A stretch of DNA of 39,547 nucleotides from an uncultured Christensenella sp. (GTDB lineage Bacteria > Bacillota > Clostridia > Christensenellales > Borkfalkiaceae): contig CAJTQE010000005.1 in the NCBI GenBank assembly GCA_910578655.1, forward strand, positions 1 through 39,547, given 5' to 3'. Below are positions 6,828 to 14,765 of the stretch, one piece after another (positions within the stretch are counted from its first letter, which is position 1; every line of letters begins with the position of its first letter). The translations under genes and the position numbers were made by a program. The notes under the pieces were generated by a model that searched no databases, was not told the DNA's origin, and worked only from the letters and a program-made list of their open reading frames with translations.

Positions 6828-8237
6828 ATGGTTGAAGGAGTATTTAACATTGACAGCGGACTGGGATTCGTAATCATACTTGCAATTATCCTGCTGTTTA
6901 CCAAAGTTTTGGGTTTGGTATTCAGGCGTATAGGTCTTCCGCAGGTATTGGGTTACATCATTGCAGGCATAATAGTAGGCCCTGCCATATTCGGCGAGCT
7001 GTGCGGTTTTTCGCTTATAGGACTGAATAAGCCCGGCAGCGAAGCAAGTTACAAAGCGTTGTTCCTTTTGAACGGAACGGGAGAGGGCGGCGCGTTCTCG
7101 ATGGGAACGGACGGACTTGCTATTTTCTCAAAAATAGGCGTGTTGCTGCTGATGTTCTCAACAGGGCTTGAAACCAACCTCGGCGAACTTAAAAAGACGG
7201 GGCTTGCCGCAACGCTTATTGCCTGTGTAGGCGTAGCCGTTCCTATGGTTTTGGGCATCCTTATTTCACTGCCTTTTTCAAATCTCGGACTGGGAACCGA
7301 AAACATTTATAACTGCATTTTTATCGGTACAATTTTAACGGCTACTTCGGTTGCGATAACCGTATCGGTTTTGAAAGAGCTTGGAAAAATAAGCACCAAA
7401 CTCGGCACTACTATTGTTTCGGCGGCTATTATCGACGACGTTATCGGCATAGTTGTGCTGTCCGTGGTTACGGGTATAGCTAAGGCAGGCGACGCAAGCG
7501 GACTTACGGGTTTTGCCTGGTTCAAGGCGCAGTGGTGGGGAACGCTTATAATGATAATCGCGTTCTTTATCGTGGCGATAGGCTTGGGCATCGGCGTTTC
7601 ATATCTTTTCAAATGGCTTGACAAAAAGTGGCCGTCTACGCACCGTATTCCTATCTTCTCGCTCGTAGTATGCTTTTTCTATTCCTGGCTTGCGGAAGAA
7701 GTCTTCGGCGTTGCAGATATTACCGGCGCATTCCTTGCAGGCGTAGTTCTTTCAACATCGCACCGCGTAAGCGAGTACACCGACAGCAAAATAGAGGTAA
7801 ACGCCTATACTATGTTCGGGCCGGTGTTCTTTGCAAACATTGGCATAAGCAATATATCGTTTCTGGGGCTCAACGGAATGATTTTCCTGTTTGCGTTCCT
7901 TGCCGTGTTAATGGGCATTATCGGAAAGATAATAGGCTGCGGAGCGGTTGCAAAGGTCTTTAAATACAGCTGGCGCGAAAGCGGAATTGCAGGCGTCGGA
8001 ATGATGGCGCGCGGCGAGGTTGCGTTGATTGTCACGGCTACCGCGCTCAGCGCCGGACTGCACGAACAGTTTATGATTATGACCGTGCTTTTAATACTCG
8101 TGTCGTCGGTTCTTACCCCGATACTTTTAAAAGTGTTATACGGAAAATCCGCAAACGGCGGAGGCGGTGAGGCCAAACAGATAACCATTGACGAAGTTTC
8201 TTCGGCGGAAACTGCCGTCGGAGAAGAAAACAATTAA
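6828..8237 (+). CDS. Monovalent cation:proton antiporter (CPA2/KefB type)
   Basis: A membrane protein of 469 aa with about 12 hydrophobic helices, exchanging Na+ or K+ for H+ across the cytoplasmic membrane. Family features are RIGLPQVLGYIIAGIIVGP near the N-terminus, the ion-binding region with AAIIDDVIGIVVLSVVTGI, the segment GVADITGAFLAGVVLS, and MMARGEVALIVTATALSAG near the C-terminus. There is no C-terminal TrkA-N/RCK domain, so it is not a full KefB/KefC; the ion cannot be told from sequence. I chose the ATG at 6828: the ATG at 6822 touches the AGGAG site (6817-6821), while 6828 leaves 6 nt. It is monocistronic, with its own promoter and a strong terminator. Confidence 0.9.
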   Translation: MVEGVFNIDSGLGFVIILAIILLFTKVLGLVFRRIGLPQVLGYIIAGIIVGPAIFGELCGFSLIGLNKPGSEASYKALFLLNGTGEGGAFSMGTDGLAIFSKIGVLLLMFSTGLETNLGELKKTGLAATLIACVGVAVPMVLGILISLPFSNLGLGTENIYNCIFIGTILTATSVAITVSVLKELGKISTKLGTTIVSAAIIDDVIGIVVLSVVTGIAKAGDASGLTGFAWFKAQWWGTLIMIIAFFIVAIGLGIGVSYLFKWLDKKWPSTHRIPIFSLVVCFFYSWLAEEVFGVADITGAFLAGVVLSTSHRVSEYTDSKIEVNAYTMFGPVFFANIGISNISFLGLNGMIFLFAFLAVLMGIIGKIIGCGAVAKVFKYSWRESGIAGVGMMARGEVALIVTATALSAGLHEQFMIMTVLLILVSSVLTPILLKVLYGKSANGGGGEAKQITIDEVSSAETAVGEENN

Positions 8238-8250
8238 ATAAAACGTAAAT

Positions 8251-8284
8251 AAAACGCGCGGTTGATATGCAACCGCGCGTTTTT
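8251..8284. terminator. Bidirectional terminator between convergent genes
   Basis: A 14-bp stem (AAAACGCGCGGTTG at 8251-8264 with its complement from 8270) and T tracts on both strands. It serves the antiporter (+) and the small minus-strand gene, whose TGA stop (8284-8286) begins at its right arm. Confidence 0.92.
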
Positions 8285-8514
8285 CAGTGTGATAATATCC
8301 AACCTTTGACGTCCTCGCGATTTATAGGGATGATATTCTCGCAAGTGTATTTGGAAGATTGTCCGCCGTAGGTGTATACAAAATATTTACCGTCGCTCGT
8401 TATATATAAAGTCTCTTCATAGCCGCAGGGGTCGCCGGGAACACCGTAGGTGAATTTTTTATCAACCGTTGATTTTAGCGTATCGTAAACAACGCCGTCA
8501 ACTTCTTTTTGCAT
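8284..8514 (-). CDS. Conserved-looking hypothetical small protein (76 aa)
   Basis: A soluble 76-residue protein without membrane segment or recognisable catalytic motif. Its shape (EETLYITSDGKYFVYTYGG, then SKY and IIPINREDVKGW) resembles small Firmicutes proteins of unknown function with a GG-x-S-KY core and an acidic, Trp-containing C-terminus; I do not know a function. The ATG is preceded by GGGAG with a 7-nt spacing. Its own promoter lies at 8555-8583, divergent from the ylxM promoter. It is probably a real, monocistronic gene. Confidence 0.7.
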   Translation of the reverse strand: MQKEVDGVVYDTLKSTVDKKFTYGVPGDPCGYEETLYITSDGKYFVYTYGGQSSKYTCENIIPINREDVKGWILSH

Positions 8515-8554
8515 AATTTTGCTCCCTTATGCTGCCGAATACAGCCGTAAATTT

Positions 8555-8583
8555 ATAATATCACAATACGCGCGTCAAGTCAA
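8555..8583 (-). promoter_or_regulatory. Promoter of the 76-aa gene
   Basis: On the minus strand TTGACT (complement of 8578-8583), a 17-nt spacer and TATTAT (complement of 8555-8560). The -35 lies within GTCAAGTCAA (8574-8583), which recurs at 8666-8675 near the ylxM promoter. Confidence 0.65.
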
Positions 8584-8670
8584 CGCTAAACTCCTTTTGT
8601 GCCGTAATGCGCCGATTTATGTGAAAAAGTAAATATTAATGTTTGATTTACATAAAAAAACACCGGTCAA

Positions 8671-8690
8671 GTCAAGTAAAAATACTTGAC
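8671..8690. promoter_or_regulatory. Perfect palindrome overlapping the ylxM -35 box, possible operator
   Basis: GTCAAGTA and TACTTGAC are perfect inverted arms separated by AAAA. The right arm contains the first five bases of the TTGACA -35 box (8686-8691). An extra direct half-site (GTCAAGTCAA, 8666-8675) overlaps the left arm and occurs again at 8574-8583. This looks like a repressor site, but part of the symmetry is imposed by the -35 sequence itself. Confidence 0.45.
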
Positions 8691-8714
8691 AAAATCGAAG
8701 TAATGAATTATAAT
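8686..8714 (+). promoter_or_regulatory. Consensus SigA promoter of the ylxM-ffh operon
   Basis: TTGACA (8686-8691), a 17-nt spacer and TATAAT (8709-8714), perfect in both hexamers. Only 11 nt separate the -10 from the ylxM ATG, so the 5' leader would be about 4 nt. Confidence 0.9.
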
Positions 8715-8725
8715 TTTGCCGTTTA

Positions 8726-9052
8726 ATGGATAAGTTTTCTTTTATCGGGCTTTGGGACGCCTATTCGGGGCTGCTGACCGAAACCCAACAGGAAATTACA
8801 AATTTATATTTCAATCTCGATTTGACCGTATCCGAAATAGCCAAAGAAAAGGGCATCAGCCGTCAGGCTGTGTCCGAGTGTCTTAAAGGCTGCAAGGCTC
8901 AGCTTGAAGATTACGAGGGCAAACTTCACGTTTTACAAAGGCTGCAAAAGTCGGGTGCGGACGTTGAAAAGTGGGCGGATTCGTTTGCCGAAGCCCACCC
9001 CGAGCATACCGCCGAGGTGTGCGAGCTTAAAAAAATTATTAAAAGAGGTTAA
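8726..9052 (+). CDS. ylxM: YlxM-family SRP-associated HTH protein
   Basis: A small helix-turn-helix protein of 108 aa encoded next to ffh in Firmicutes; family members assist the signal recognition particle by affecting Ffh. The domain resembles sigma-70 region 4: LLTETQQEITNLYF, then LTVSEIAKEKGISRQAVSEC around residues 33-52. The start at 8726 aligns with the normal N-terminus of the family, yet there is no Shine-Dalgarno and the promoter is only 11 nt away, so the message is probably leaderless or nearly so. Its TAA is 2 nt before the ffh ATG. Confidence 0.93.
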   Translation: MDKFSFIGLWDAYSGLLTETQQEITNLYFNLDLTVSEIAKEKGISRQAVSECLKGCKAQLEDYEGKLHVLQRLQKSGADVEKWADSFAEAHPEHTAEVCELKKIIKRG

Positions 9053-9054
9053 TT

Positions 9055-10365
9055 ATGGGCGCGTTTTCGTCACTGTCCGAAAGATTAAACCATATATTTT
9101 CAAAACTGACCAAGCGCGGAAAATTGACCGAGTTTGAAATAAAAACGGCGATGCGCGAGGTCCGCGTCGCGCTTCTGGAAGCCGACGTCAACGTCAAGGT
9201 TGCAAAGCAGTTCTGCTCCGACGTTTCCGAAAAAGCCGTCGGACAGGAAATTTTAAAAAGCCTTAACCCTGCCCAGCAGGTAATAAAAATAGTCAACGAC
9301 GAGCTTATCGCTTTGATGGGTTCGTCAAACCAAAAACTTAACGTGTCGCCTAAGCCGCCCACGGTCATTATGATGTGCGGACTTCAGGGCGCAGGTAAAA
9401 CGACGCTTTGCGGAAAGCTTGCCGTGCACCTTAAAAAGAACGGCAAAAAGCCGCTTTTGGTTGCGTGCGACATTTACCGTCCGGCGGCGATAAATCAGCT
9501 TAAAGTCGTCGGCAAAAACGCAGGCGCGGAAGTGTTTGAAAAGGGTACGCAGAGCCCCGTTAAGACGGCTCAGCAGGCAATAGAGCACGCAAAATCGATG
9601 GGTTTTGACACCGTTATTATCGATACCGCAGGCCGCCTTGAAATCGACGAGGCGCTGATGCAGGAACTTGAAAATATCAAAAAGGGCGTCGACGTGGCGG
9701 AAATTCTTTTGACGGTCGACAGTATGATGGGTCAGGTTGCGGTCAACGTTGCAAAGACGTTTAACGAACGGCTTGAAGTTACGGGCGTTATACTGACCAA
9801 GCTCGACGGCGATACGCGCGGCGGCGCGTGCCTATCTATAAAGGCGGTTACGGGCAAACCTATCAAGTTTGTCGGCGTGGGCGAAAAGCTTACGGATTTA
9901 GAGCCGTTTTATCCCGACAGAATGGCCTCGCGCATACTCGGTATGGGCGACGTGCTGACGCTGATAGAAAAGGCGCAGGAGGCTGTTTCCGAGGAGCAGG
10001 CCAAGGCGTTGCAGAAAAAGATGTTCGAAAACACCTTTACTCTGGAAGATTATCTTGTTCAGTTTGAAAGTATGAAGAAGATGGGCGGCGCGCAGGCGGT
10101 GCTTGCGATGATGCCCGGCGTCGGCGGAAAGGTCAAGGCGGAGGACATAGACGAGAACAGGATAGAACGCACTAAAGCGATTATCCTTTCGATGACGAAG
10201 CGCGAACGCGCCGAGCCGGCGATAATAAACTCTTCGCGCAAAAAGCGCATAGCTTTGGGCAGCGGAACGAGCGTGCAGGAAATCAACCAGCTTTTAAAAC
10301 AGTTCGAGCAGACCAAGCAGGTTATGAAGCAGTTGAAAGGCGGAAAAAGACGCTTGCCGTTCTAA
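9055..10365 (+). CDS. ffh: Signal recognition particle GTPase Ffh (SRP54)
   Basis: Ffh binds 4.5S/SRP RNA and signal sequences and brings ribosomes to FtsY at the membrane. Its 436 aa are close to the usual length. The N domain is followed by the G domain with GLQGAGKTT (P-loop, about residue 107), DTAGR (about 187) and TKLDGDTRGG, then the M domain, which includes the LGSGTSVQEINQLLKQF helix that binds RNA. The C-terminus is short, ending in KGGKRRLPF without a long Met-rich tail. An AGAGG site precedes the ATG. It is co-transcribed with ylxM and the ribosomal genes that follow. Confidence 0.98.
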   Translation: MGAFSSLSERLNHIFSKLTKRGKLTEFEIKTAMREVRVALLEADVNVKVAKQFCSDVSEKAVGQEILKSLNPAQQVIKIVNDELIALMGSSNQKLNVSPKPPTVIMMCGLQGAGKTTLCGKLAVHLKKNGKKPLLVACDIYRPAAINQLKVVGKNAGAEVFEKGTQSPVKTAQQAIEHAKSMGFDTVIIDTAGRLEIDEALMQELENIKKGVDVAEILLTVDSMMGQVAVNVAKTFNERLEVTGVILTKLDGDTRGGACLSIKAVTGKPIKFVGVGEKLTDLEPFYPDRMASRILGMGDVLTLIEKAQEAVSEEQAKALQKKMFENTFTLEDYLVQFESMKKMGGAQAVLAMMPGVGGKVKAEDIDENRIERTKAIILSMTKRERAEPAIINSSRKKRIALGSGTSVQEINQLLKQFEQTKQVMKQLKGGKRRLPF

Positions 10366-10438
10366 ACGGTTTCACGAAAAGCGTATACCCCGAAATATCA
10401 ATAACAAATAAATTTTTTATATATAGGAGAAAAGAAAA

Positions 10439-10738
10439 ATGGCAGTAAAAATGAGACTTACGAGAATGGGCGACAAGAAATCCCCTTTCTACAGAGTAGT
10501 GGTAATCGATTCGAGAAAAGCTCAGTCGGGCGAATATATCGACAAAATCGGTTATGTTGACCCTTTAAAGACCCCTGCGGAAATCAACATCGACGTTGAA
10601 AAGGCAAAGGCGTGGCTTGCAAAGGGCGTACAGCCCACCGAAACCGTAAAAAACTATCTCGTAAAGGCAGGCGCGATGGAACAGCCCAAAAAGCTTTCCG
10701 CACCCAAGACCAACGACAAAAAGAAAAAGAAAGACTGA
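10439..10738 (+). CDS. rpsP: 30S ribosomal protein S16
   Basis: S16 is an early-assembly protein of the small subunit. The 99-aa protein begins with MAVKMRLTRMGDKKSPFYRV, diagnostic of S16, and has the usual Lys-rich tail (KTNDKKKKKD). The start follows AGGAGAAAAG. The 73-nt gap after ffh contains only AT-rich sequence and no clear terminator, so it belongs to the ffh operon. Confidence 0.98.
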   Translation: MAVKMRLTRMGDKKSPFYRVVVIDSRKAQSGEYIDKIGYVDPLKTPAEINIDVEKAKAWLAKGVQPTETVKNYLVKAGAMEQPKKLSAPKTNDKKKKKD

Positions 10739-10833
10739 TTAAACTTATGATATGCGGCGCATAGCGGCGCTGACATAGCGTTTTGCGCGGTTGCTTTGTC
10801 CGCATTTTCAAAGTTTAAGATATGAGGTAAAAA

Positions 10834-11070
10834 ATGTTAGACCTGATTAAATATATCGTCAATACCTTTGCCGAGAAAAAGGACGAGGTTGAGTACAAAG
10901 TAGAAGAAAAGGAAAACGCTATCGAAGTGACCGTTCTTCTCAACGATTCCGATATGGGAAAAGTTATCGGCAAGCAGGGCAAAATTGCAAAGGCGCTGAG
11001 AACGCTTGTCAAAAGCGCGACTCCCCGTGAGAGCAAACGCTACGTCATCGAGATTAAAGAAAAAGAGTAA
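10834..11070 (+). CDS. khpA: KH-domain RNA-binding protein KhpA (YlqC)
   Basis: A 78-aa single KH domain with the RNA-contacting GxxG loop in MGKVIGKQGKIAKALRTLV. KhpA works with KhpB (EloR/Jag) in Firmicutes to bind RNA and influence cell elongation. Its place between rpsP and rimM is the standard gene order. The ATG follows a GAGGT site. The 95 nt upstream hold no gene. Confidence 0.95.
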   Translation: MLDLIKYIVNTFAEKKDEVEYKVEEKENAIEVTVLLNDSDMGKVIGKQGKIAKALRTLVKSATPRESKRYVIEIKEKE

Positions 11071-11078
11071 TTCACGTT

Positions 11079-11579
11079 ATGCCTGACGATAGAATAACGA
11101 TAGCAACAATATTAAAACCGCAGGGTATACGCGGCGAAGTCAAGGTTAAGGCGATGACCGACAGCGCGGACGACCTTACGGATTTTAAAAACGTACTTAT
11201 AGACGGAGTAGATTACTCCGTCTTGTCCGTACGCGCACAGGGTGAATTTGCTTATCTGGGTCTTAAAGGCATAGCCGACAGAAACGCCGCCGAAACGCTG
11301 CGCGGCAAGAGCGTCGAAGTTTTGCGCGAGGATATGCCCGACCTTCCCGACGGGAGATACTATATTGCCGACCTCATAGGCTGCAACGTAGTTACCGAGC
11401 GCGGCGATATTCTGGGCGCGGTGGAAGAGGTTACTCCTGCCCGAACCGATATATTTACGCTTATAAAGGGCGATAAAAAAATAACCTTTGCGGCGGCGGA
11501 CGGGGTTATTGCCGAAGTCGATACAAAGGCAAAAAAAATAACCGTAAACGGCAAGCGGTTTAAGGAAGTTTCGCTTTGA
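11079..11579 (+). CDS. rimM: 16S rRNA processing protein RimM
   Basis: RimM binds S19 and helps maturation of the 30S head. The 166-aa protein has the N-terminal beta-barrel signature ILKPQGIRGEVKVKAMTD and the C-terminal PRC-barrel region starting near DLPDGRYYIADLIGCNV. The ATG lies 8 nt after the khpA stop. Its last codon and stop overlap the TTG start of trmD. Confidence 0.96.
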   Translation: MPDDRITIATILKPQGIRGEVKVKAMTDSADDLTDFKNVLIDGVDYSVLSVRAQGEFAYLGLKGIADRNAAETLRGKSVEVLREDMPDLPDGRYYIADLIGCNVVTERGDILGAVEEVTPARTDIFTLIKGDKKITFAAADGVIAEVDTKAKKITVNGKRFKEVSL

Positions 11580-12238
11580 AGATAACTGTATTAACCCTCT
11601 TTCCGGAAATGTTTACGCCCCTTTCAAACAGCATAATAGGCAGGGCGCAAAGCGGCGGAAAGCTTGAAATCGAGGTTGTGAATATACGCGACTATGCCGA
11701 CGACAAGCACTTGAAGTGCGACGATTATCCGTTCGGAGGCGGCGCCGGAATGGTTATGATGCCTAAGCCCATAGGCGCTGCGATTACCGCCGTCGACCCC
11801 GAACACAAGGCGCACAGAATTTATCTTTCGCCAAAGGGTCAAACCTTTAAACAAGACAAGGTTTTTCAACTTTTGAACTACGGACATATCGTGCTTCTGT
11901 GCGGACATTACGAGGGTGTTGACCAACGCGTTATAGACCTTTTTATCGACGAGGAAATATCCATAGGCGACTACGTTCTGACGGGCGGCGAACTTCCCGC
12001 AATGGTGGTGTGCGACGCGGTGGCGCGTTACGTTGACGGGGTGATTTCCACGCAGTCGCTCGTTGACGAAACGTTCGGCGAGCACGGGCTTGAATATCCT
12101 CAGTATACCCGTCCGGCGGTGTATAACGGGCTGTCCGTTCCCGAAGTTTTGCTTTCGGGGAATCACGCCGAAATAGACAAATGGCGCAGGGAACAGAGCA
12201 GGAAATTGACGGAGGCAAAACGCCCCGATTTACTTTAA
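11576..12238 (+). CDS. trmD: tRNA (guanine-N1-)-methyltransferase TrmD
   Basis: TrmD makes m1G37 in tRNAs reading CNN codons, using S-adenosylmethionine bound in a trefoil knot. Visible motifs are YPFGGGAGMVMMPKPI, LLCGHYEGVDQRVID and EISIGDYVLTGGELPA, and EYPQYTRP near the C-terminus; all are diagnostic. It has 220 aa, slightly shorter than typical homologues of 240-250 because the C-terminal domain is compact. The start is TTG (11576-11578), overlapping the rimM TGA by two bases and preceded by AAGGAAG, which suggests translational coupling. Confidence 0.97.
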   Translation: MKITVLTLFPEMFTPLSNSIIGRAQSGGKLEIEVVNIRDYADDKHLKCDDYPFGGGAGMVMMPKPIGAAITAVDPEHKAHRIYLSPKGQTFKQDKVFQLLNYGHIVLLCGHYEGVDQRVIDLFIDEEISIGDYVLTGGELPAMVVCDAVARYVDGVISTQSLVDETFGEHGLEYPQYTRPAVYNGLSVPEVLLSGNHAEIDKWRREQSRKLTEAKRPDLL

Positions 12239-12245
12239 GGTAATT

Positions 12246-13094
12246 ATGAAAAGAATACAGTGGTTTCCGGGTCATATGACTAAGGCACTGCGAATGATGG
12301 AAAAAGAAGTTTCGCTTGCCGACGGAATAATTTACGTTTTAGACGCTCGCTGTCCTGCGGCGTCTTTTAATGAAAAATTGAGAAAAATTGCAGGCAGCAA
12401 ACCCGTCTTGTATATCCTCAACAAATGCGACCTTGCCGACGAACGCGTCGACAATTTTTTAAAAGTTATCCCCAACTCGGTAAAGGTAAACGCGGCGATA
12501 GCAAGCTCGCGCAAGGATATTATAGGGGCAATAAACGCACTTGTTTTTGAAAAGCGCGAAAGAAATCTTGCAAAAGGCTATTCTAAAATTTATCGTTTCT
12601 TGGTTGTCGGCGTTCCCAACACGGGCAAAAGTACGATTATCAACTTGCTTGCAGGCTCTAAGCGGACGGTGACGGGCAACAAAGCAGGCGTTACGCGCGG
12701 CAAGCAGTGGATAAGGCTTGACGGGTTCGAACTTTTGGATACGCCCGGCACTATGCCGCCCTCTTGCGAAAATCAAGCCCTCGCGCTGCACCTTGCGTAT
12801 GTGGGGAGTATCAACGACGATATACTCGATTGGGACGATATCACGCTTGAACTTTTGGGCGAGCTGTATAAAAAATATCCCAAACGCCTTGAAGAGCGGT
12901 ACGGCATAACGGGCGGCACCAACCTTGAAATGCTTGAAGCCGTATGCACGCGCAGGGGCTTTTTGCTGCGCGGCGGCGACTGCGATTACGAGCGCGCAAT
13001 CCGCGCCGTTATAGACGATTTCAGAAAGGGCAGACTCGGCAGAATTACGCTTGACGGGTTTGACGTCGTTAAAGAGGTGTTCGGTCGTGGATAA
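12246..13094 (+). CDS. rbgA: Ribosome biogenesis GTPase RbgA (YlqF)
   Basis: RbgA is a circularly permuted GTPase needed for late 50S assembly (uL16 incorporation). The permuted order is visible: G4 motif NKCDLAD (about residue 59), then the P-loop GVPNTGKST (about 122), then G3 DTPG (about 164). The N-terminal IQWFPGHMTKAL is typical. The 282-aa length fits. It is 7 nt after trmD, with an AAGG site, and overlaps the rnhB start by 8 nt. Confidence 0.96.
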   Translation: MKRIQWFPGHMTKALRMMEKEVSLADGIIYVLDARCPAASFNEKLRKIAGSKPVLYILNKCDLADERVDNFLKVIPNSVKVNAAIASSRKDIIGAINALVFEKRERNLAKGYSKIYRFLVVGVPNTGKSTIINLLAGSKRTVTGNKAGVTRGKQWIRLDGFELLDTPGTMPPSCENQALALHLAYVGSINDDILDWDDITLELLGELYKKYPKRLEERYGITGGTNLEMLEAVCTRRGFLLRGGDCDYERAIRAVIDDFRKGRLGRITLDGFDVVKEVFGRG

Positions 13095-13683
13095 GCTTGA
13101 ATACGAGAGAAAGTTAATCGCACAGGGTTGCAAATACATTTGCGGCGTTGACGAAGTGGGGCGCGGTCCGCTTGCGGGGCCGGTCGTCTGCGCGGCTGTC
13201 ATAATGCCGCTCGACGATATTGTCGAGGGCGTTGACGACAGCAAAAAGTTATCCGCCAAAAAGCGTGAACAGCTTGCCGAAGCGATAACCGAAAGGGCGA
13301 TTGCCTGCAATATATGCGCAGTCGAACCGCGGATTATAGATGAAATAAATATTCTGGAAGCGACTAAGCTGTGTATGAAAAACGCCGTAGAGGGGTTGAA
13401 ACTACGGCCCGATTTCGTAATAACCGACGGAAATATGACGCTTGATATTTCTCTTCCGCAGGCAAGTCTTATAAAGGGCGACGCGTTGAGTTACTCGATA
13501 GGCGCGGCGTCGATAGTTGCGAAGGTGTACAGGGATAAGCTTATGGACGAATACGCCGTTTGTTATCCCGAATACGGCTTTGAAAAACACAAGGGCTACG
13601 GTACGGCGGTACATATAGGCGCGATAAAGCAGTTCGGGCTTTGTCCCGTTCACCGCAGGAGTTTTACAAAAAAATGGCAGTAG
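13087..13683 (+). CDS. rnhB: Ribonuclease HII
   Basis: RNase HII removes ribonucleotides from DNA and RNA primers. Catalytic acidic residues lie in GVDEVGRGPLAGPVV (DE pair), in VITDGNMTL and in the later carboxylate region; DSKKLSAKKRE and IGAASIVAKVYRD are also typical. I chose the GTG at 13087: it follows GAGGTG by 7 nt and gives the normal N-terminus (198 aa), whereas the earlier ATG at 13051 would extend 12 residues deep into rbgA with no site. It overlaps rbgA by 8 nt and yraN by 10 nt. Confidence 0.95.
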   Translation: MDKLEYERKLIAQGCKYICGVDEVGRGPLAGPVVCAAVIMPLDDIVEGVDDSKKLSAKKREQLAEAITERAIACNICAVEPRIIDEINILEATKLCMKNAVEGLKLRPDFVITDGNMTLDISLPQASLIKGDALSYSIGAASIVAKVYRDKLMDEYAVCYPEYGFEKHKGYGTAVHIGAIKQFGLCPVHRRSFTKKWQ

Positions 13684-14030
13684 AGGAACGGCATAATAAA
13701 AAGCTTGGGGCAAAGGGCGAAAAGCTTGCCTGCCGATATCTGAAAAAATCCGGCTATAAAATTTTGGAAAGGGACTATGAATGTCCCTGCGGCGAAGTTG
13801 ACGTAATAGCGCGAAAGGACGGCGCGTTTGTCTTCATAGAGGTAAAGACGAGGTTGACGGACGGGTTCGGGGCGCCGTCGGAAGCGGTTGACCTTAGCCG
13901 ACAGAAAAGATATATAAGGTCGGCTGAATATTATTTTTACGGCCGTCAGATAGAGGCAACCGTCAGGTTCGACGTCATAGAGGTTTTTCGCGGTCGTATA
14001 AATCATATTGAAAACGCGTTCTATTGCTAA
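13674..14030 (+). CDS. yraN: YraN family (UPF0102) nuclease-fold protein
   Basis: A 118-aa protein with the restriction-endonuclease-like core of UPF0102: LGAKGEKLACRYL, then CGEVDVIARKDG and FIEVKTR, supplying the E-D-ExK type acidic/Lys set. Its role is uncertain; it commonly neighbours rnhB and genes for DNA processing. The ATG at 13674 overlaps the end of rnhB and follows AGGAG at a slightly long spacing of about 12 nt. A longer version from a TTG at 13641 has no site and no conserved residues. Confidence 0.88.
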   Translation: MAVEERHNKKLGAKGEKLACRYLKKSGYKILERDYECPCGEVDVIARKDGAFVFIEVKTRLTDGFGAPSEAVDLSRQKRYIRSAEYYFYGRQIEATVRFDVIEVFRGRINHIENAFYC

Positions 14031-14132
14031 GTTCTCCGTAAAATCGATTCACAAGTTACATATATAAACTCATAGTTACCTGTAAATTGTTCTCCTTTGT
14101 CGTATAGGGATAAAAAATAAGGGAGGGGCATT

Positions 14133-14276
14133 GTGACCACAGGTGAAAAAATTGCAAAATGCAGAAAAGATGCTGAATTAAAACGGCGGCGCAAACGCGT
14201 TGAAAATTTCTTTTGTGAAAATTGCGACACACCCCCCGAAAAGAGTTGCATAATTTCAGCTTATCTGTTAATATAG
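14133..14276 (+). pseudogene. Truncated XRE-type HTH regulator fragment
   Basis: A GTG start, 5 nt after the strong site GGGAGGGG, opens a 47-codon frame that begins TTGEKIAKCRKDAEL, the typical first helix of Cro/CI-type DNA-binding domains. Instead of continuing with the recognition helix (usually a TQxELA-like segment), it turns into a basic and Cys-containing stretch (KRRRKRVENFFCENC) and stops. It therefore looks like the 5' end of a lost regulator gene. It might also be a genuine small protein, since its translation signals are intact. Confidence 0.5.
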
Positions 14277-14290
14277 GTGTGTTTTCGGGC
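14227..14290 (+). promoter_or_regulatory. Two mutually exclusive stems upstream of rplS
   Basis: CCCGAAAA (14235-14242) can pair with TTTTCGGG (14283-14290), while CACACC just before it can pair with GGTGTG just before the second arm. The pairings cross, so they cannot form as one nested hairpin: either alternatives or a pseudoknot. The site ends 56 nt before rplS, where leader-mediated autoregulation by L19 is plausible in Firmicutes, but I cannot match it to a known leader. Confidence 0.35.
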
Positions 14291-14346
14291 AGTCCTCTGT
14301 TTATGTAATAGATATGAATGCCAAGTTTAAATGGAGGTAAAATACA

Positions 14347-14691
14347 ATGAAAGGCTTAGTAGAAGCTATTGAAAAGGAAGCGATGAAAAGTGAAGTTCCC
14401 GCGTTTAACGTCGGCGATACGGTTAAAGTCGGCTTTAAGGTTATCGAGGGAACGAAAGAAAGAATTCAGAATTTCGAAGGCGTTGTAATCGCTAAAAAGC
14501 ACGGCGGTATAAGAGAAAGTTTCACCGTAAGAAGACTTTCTTTCGGTGTAGGCGTGGAAAGAACATTCCCCCTTCATTCGCCCAAGATTGCGTCTATAAC
14601 AGTAGTAAGAAAGGGCAAGGTAAGAAGAGCTAAACTTTATTACCTGCGCGGACTTACCGGCAAAGCTGCAAAGATTGCAGAAGTTAAATAA
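14347..14691 (+). CDS. rplS: 50S ribosomal protein L19
   Basis: L19 lies at the 30S-50S interface. The 114-aa product shows FNVGDTVKVGFKVIEGTKER, then IQNFEGVVIAKKHGG and RRAKLYYLRGLTGKAAKI, all diagnostic. GGAGG lies 10 nt from the ATG. A 315-nt gap with an HTH fragment and potential leader structures separates it from yraN, so it may have its own promoter even though it follows the trmD cluster as in other Firmicutes. Confidence 0.98.
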   Translation: MKGLVEAIEKEAMKSEVPAFNVGDTVKVGFKVIEGTKERIQNFEGVVIAKKHGGIRESFTVRRLSFGVGVERTFPLHSPKIASITVVRKGKVRRAKLYYLRGLTGKAAKIAEVK

Positions 14692-14698
14692 TAAAAAA

Positions 14699-14741
14699 GC
14701 TCTCGTTACGCGTAACGCGTTTCGGGAGCAATTTTATTTTT
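14699..14741 (+). terminator. Terminator after rplS
   Basis: GCTCTCG (14699-14705) pairs with CGGGAGC (14723-14729), one T-G pair, with a self-complementary loop (GTTACGCGTAAC), followed by an interrupted T tract (ATTTTATTTTT). Confidence 0.75.
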
Positions 14742-14765
14742 ACCCCGTTTACAAAGGAGAAAAAA

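Noticed and set aside
12459..13310. 283-codon minus-strand open frame
   Set aside because: It lies opposite rbgA and rnhB, has no family motif and is explained as a shadow of their GC-biased codons.
14027..14251. 74-codon minus-strand frame in the yraN-rplS gap
   Set aside because: No ribosome binding site or recognisable motif, and it overlaps the better supported + strand HTH fragment.
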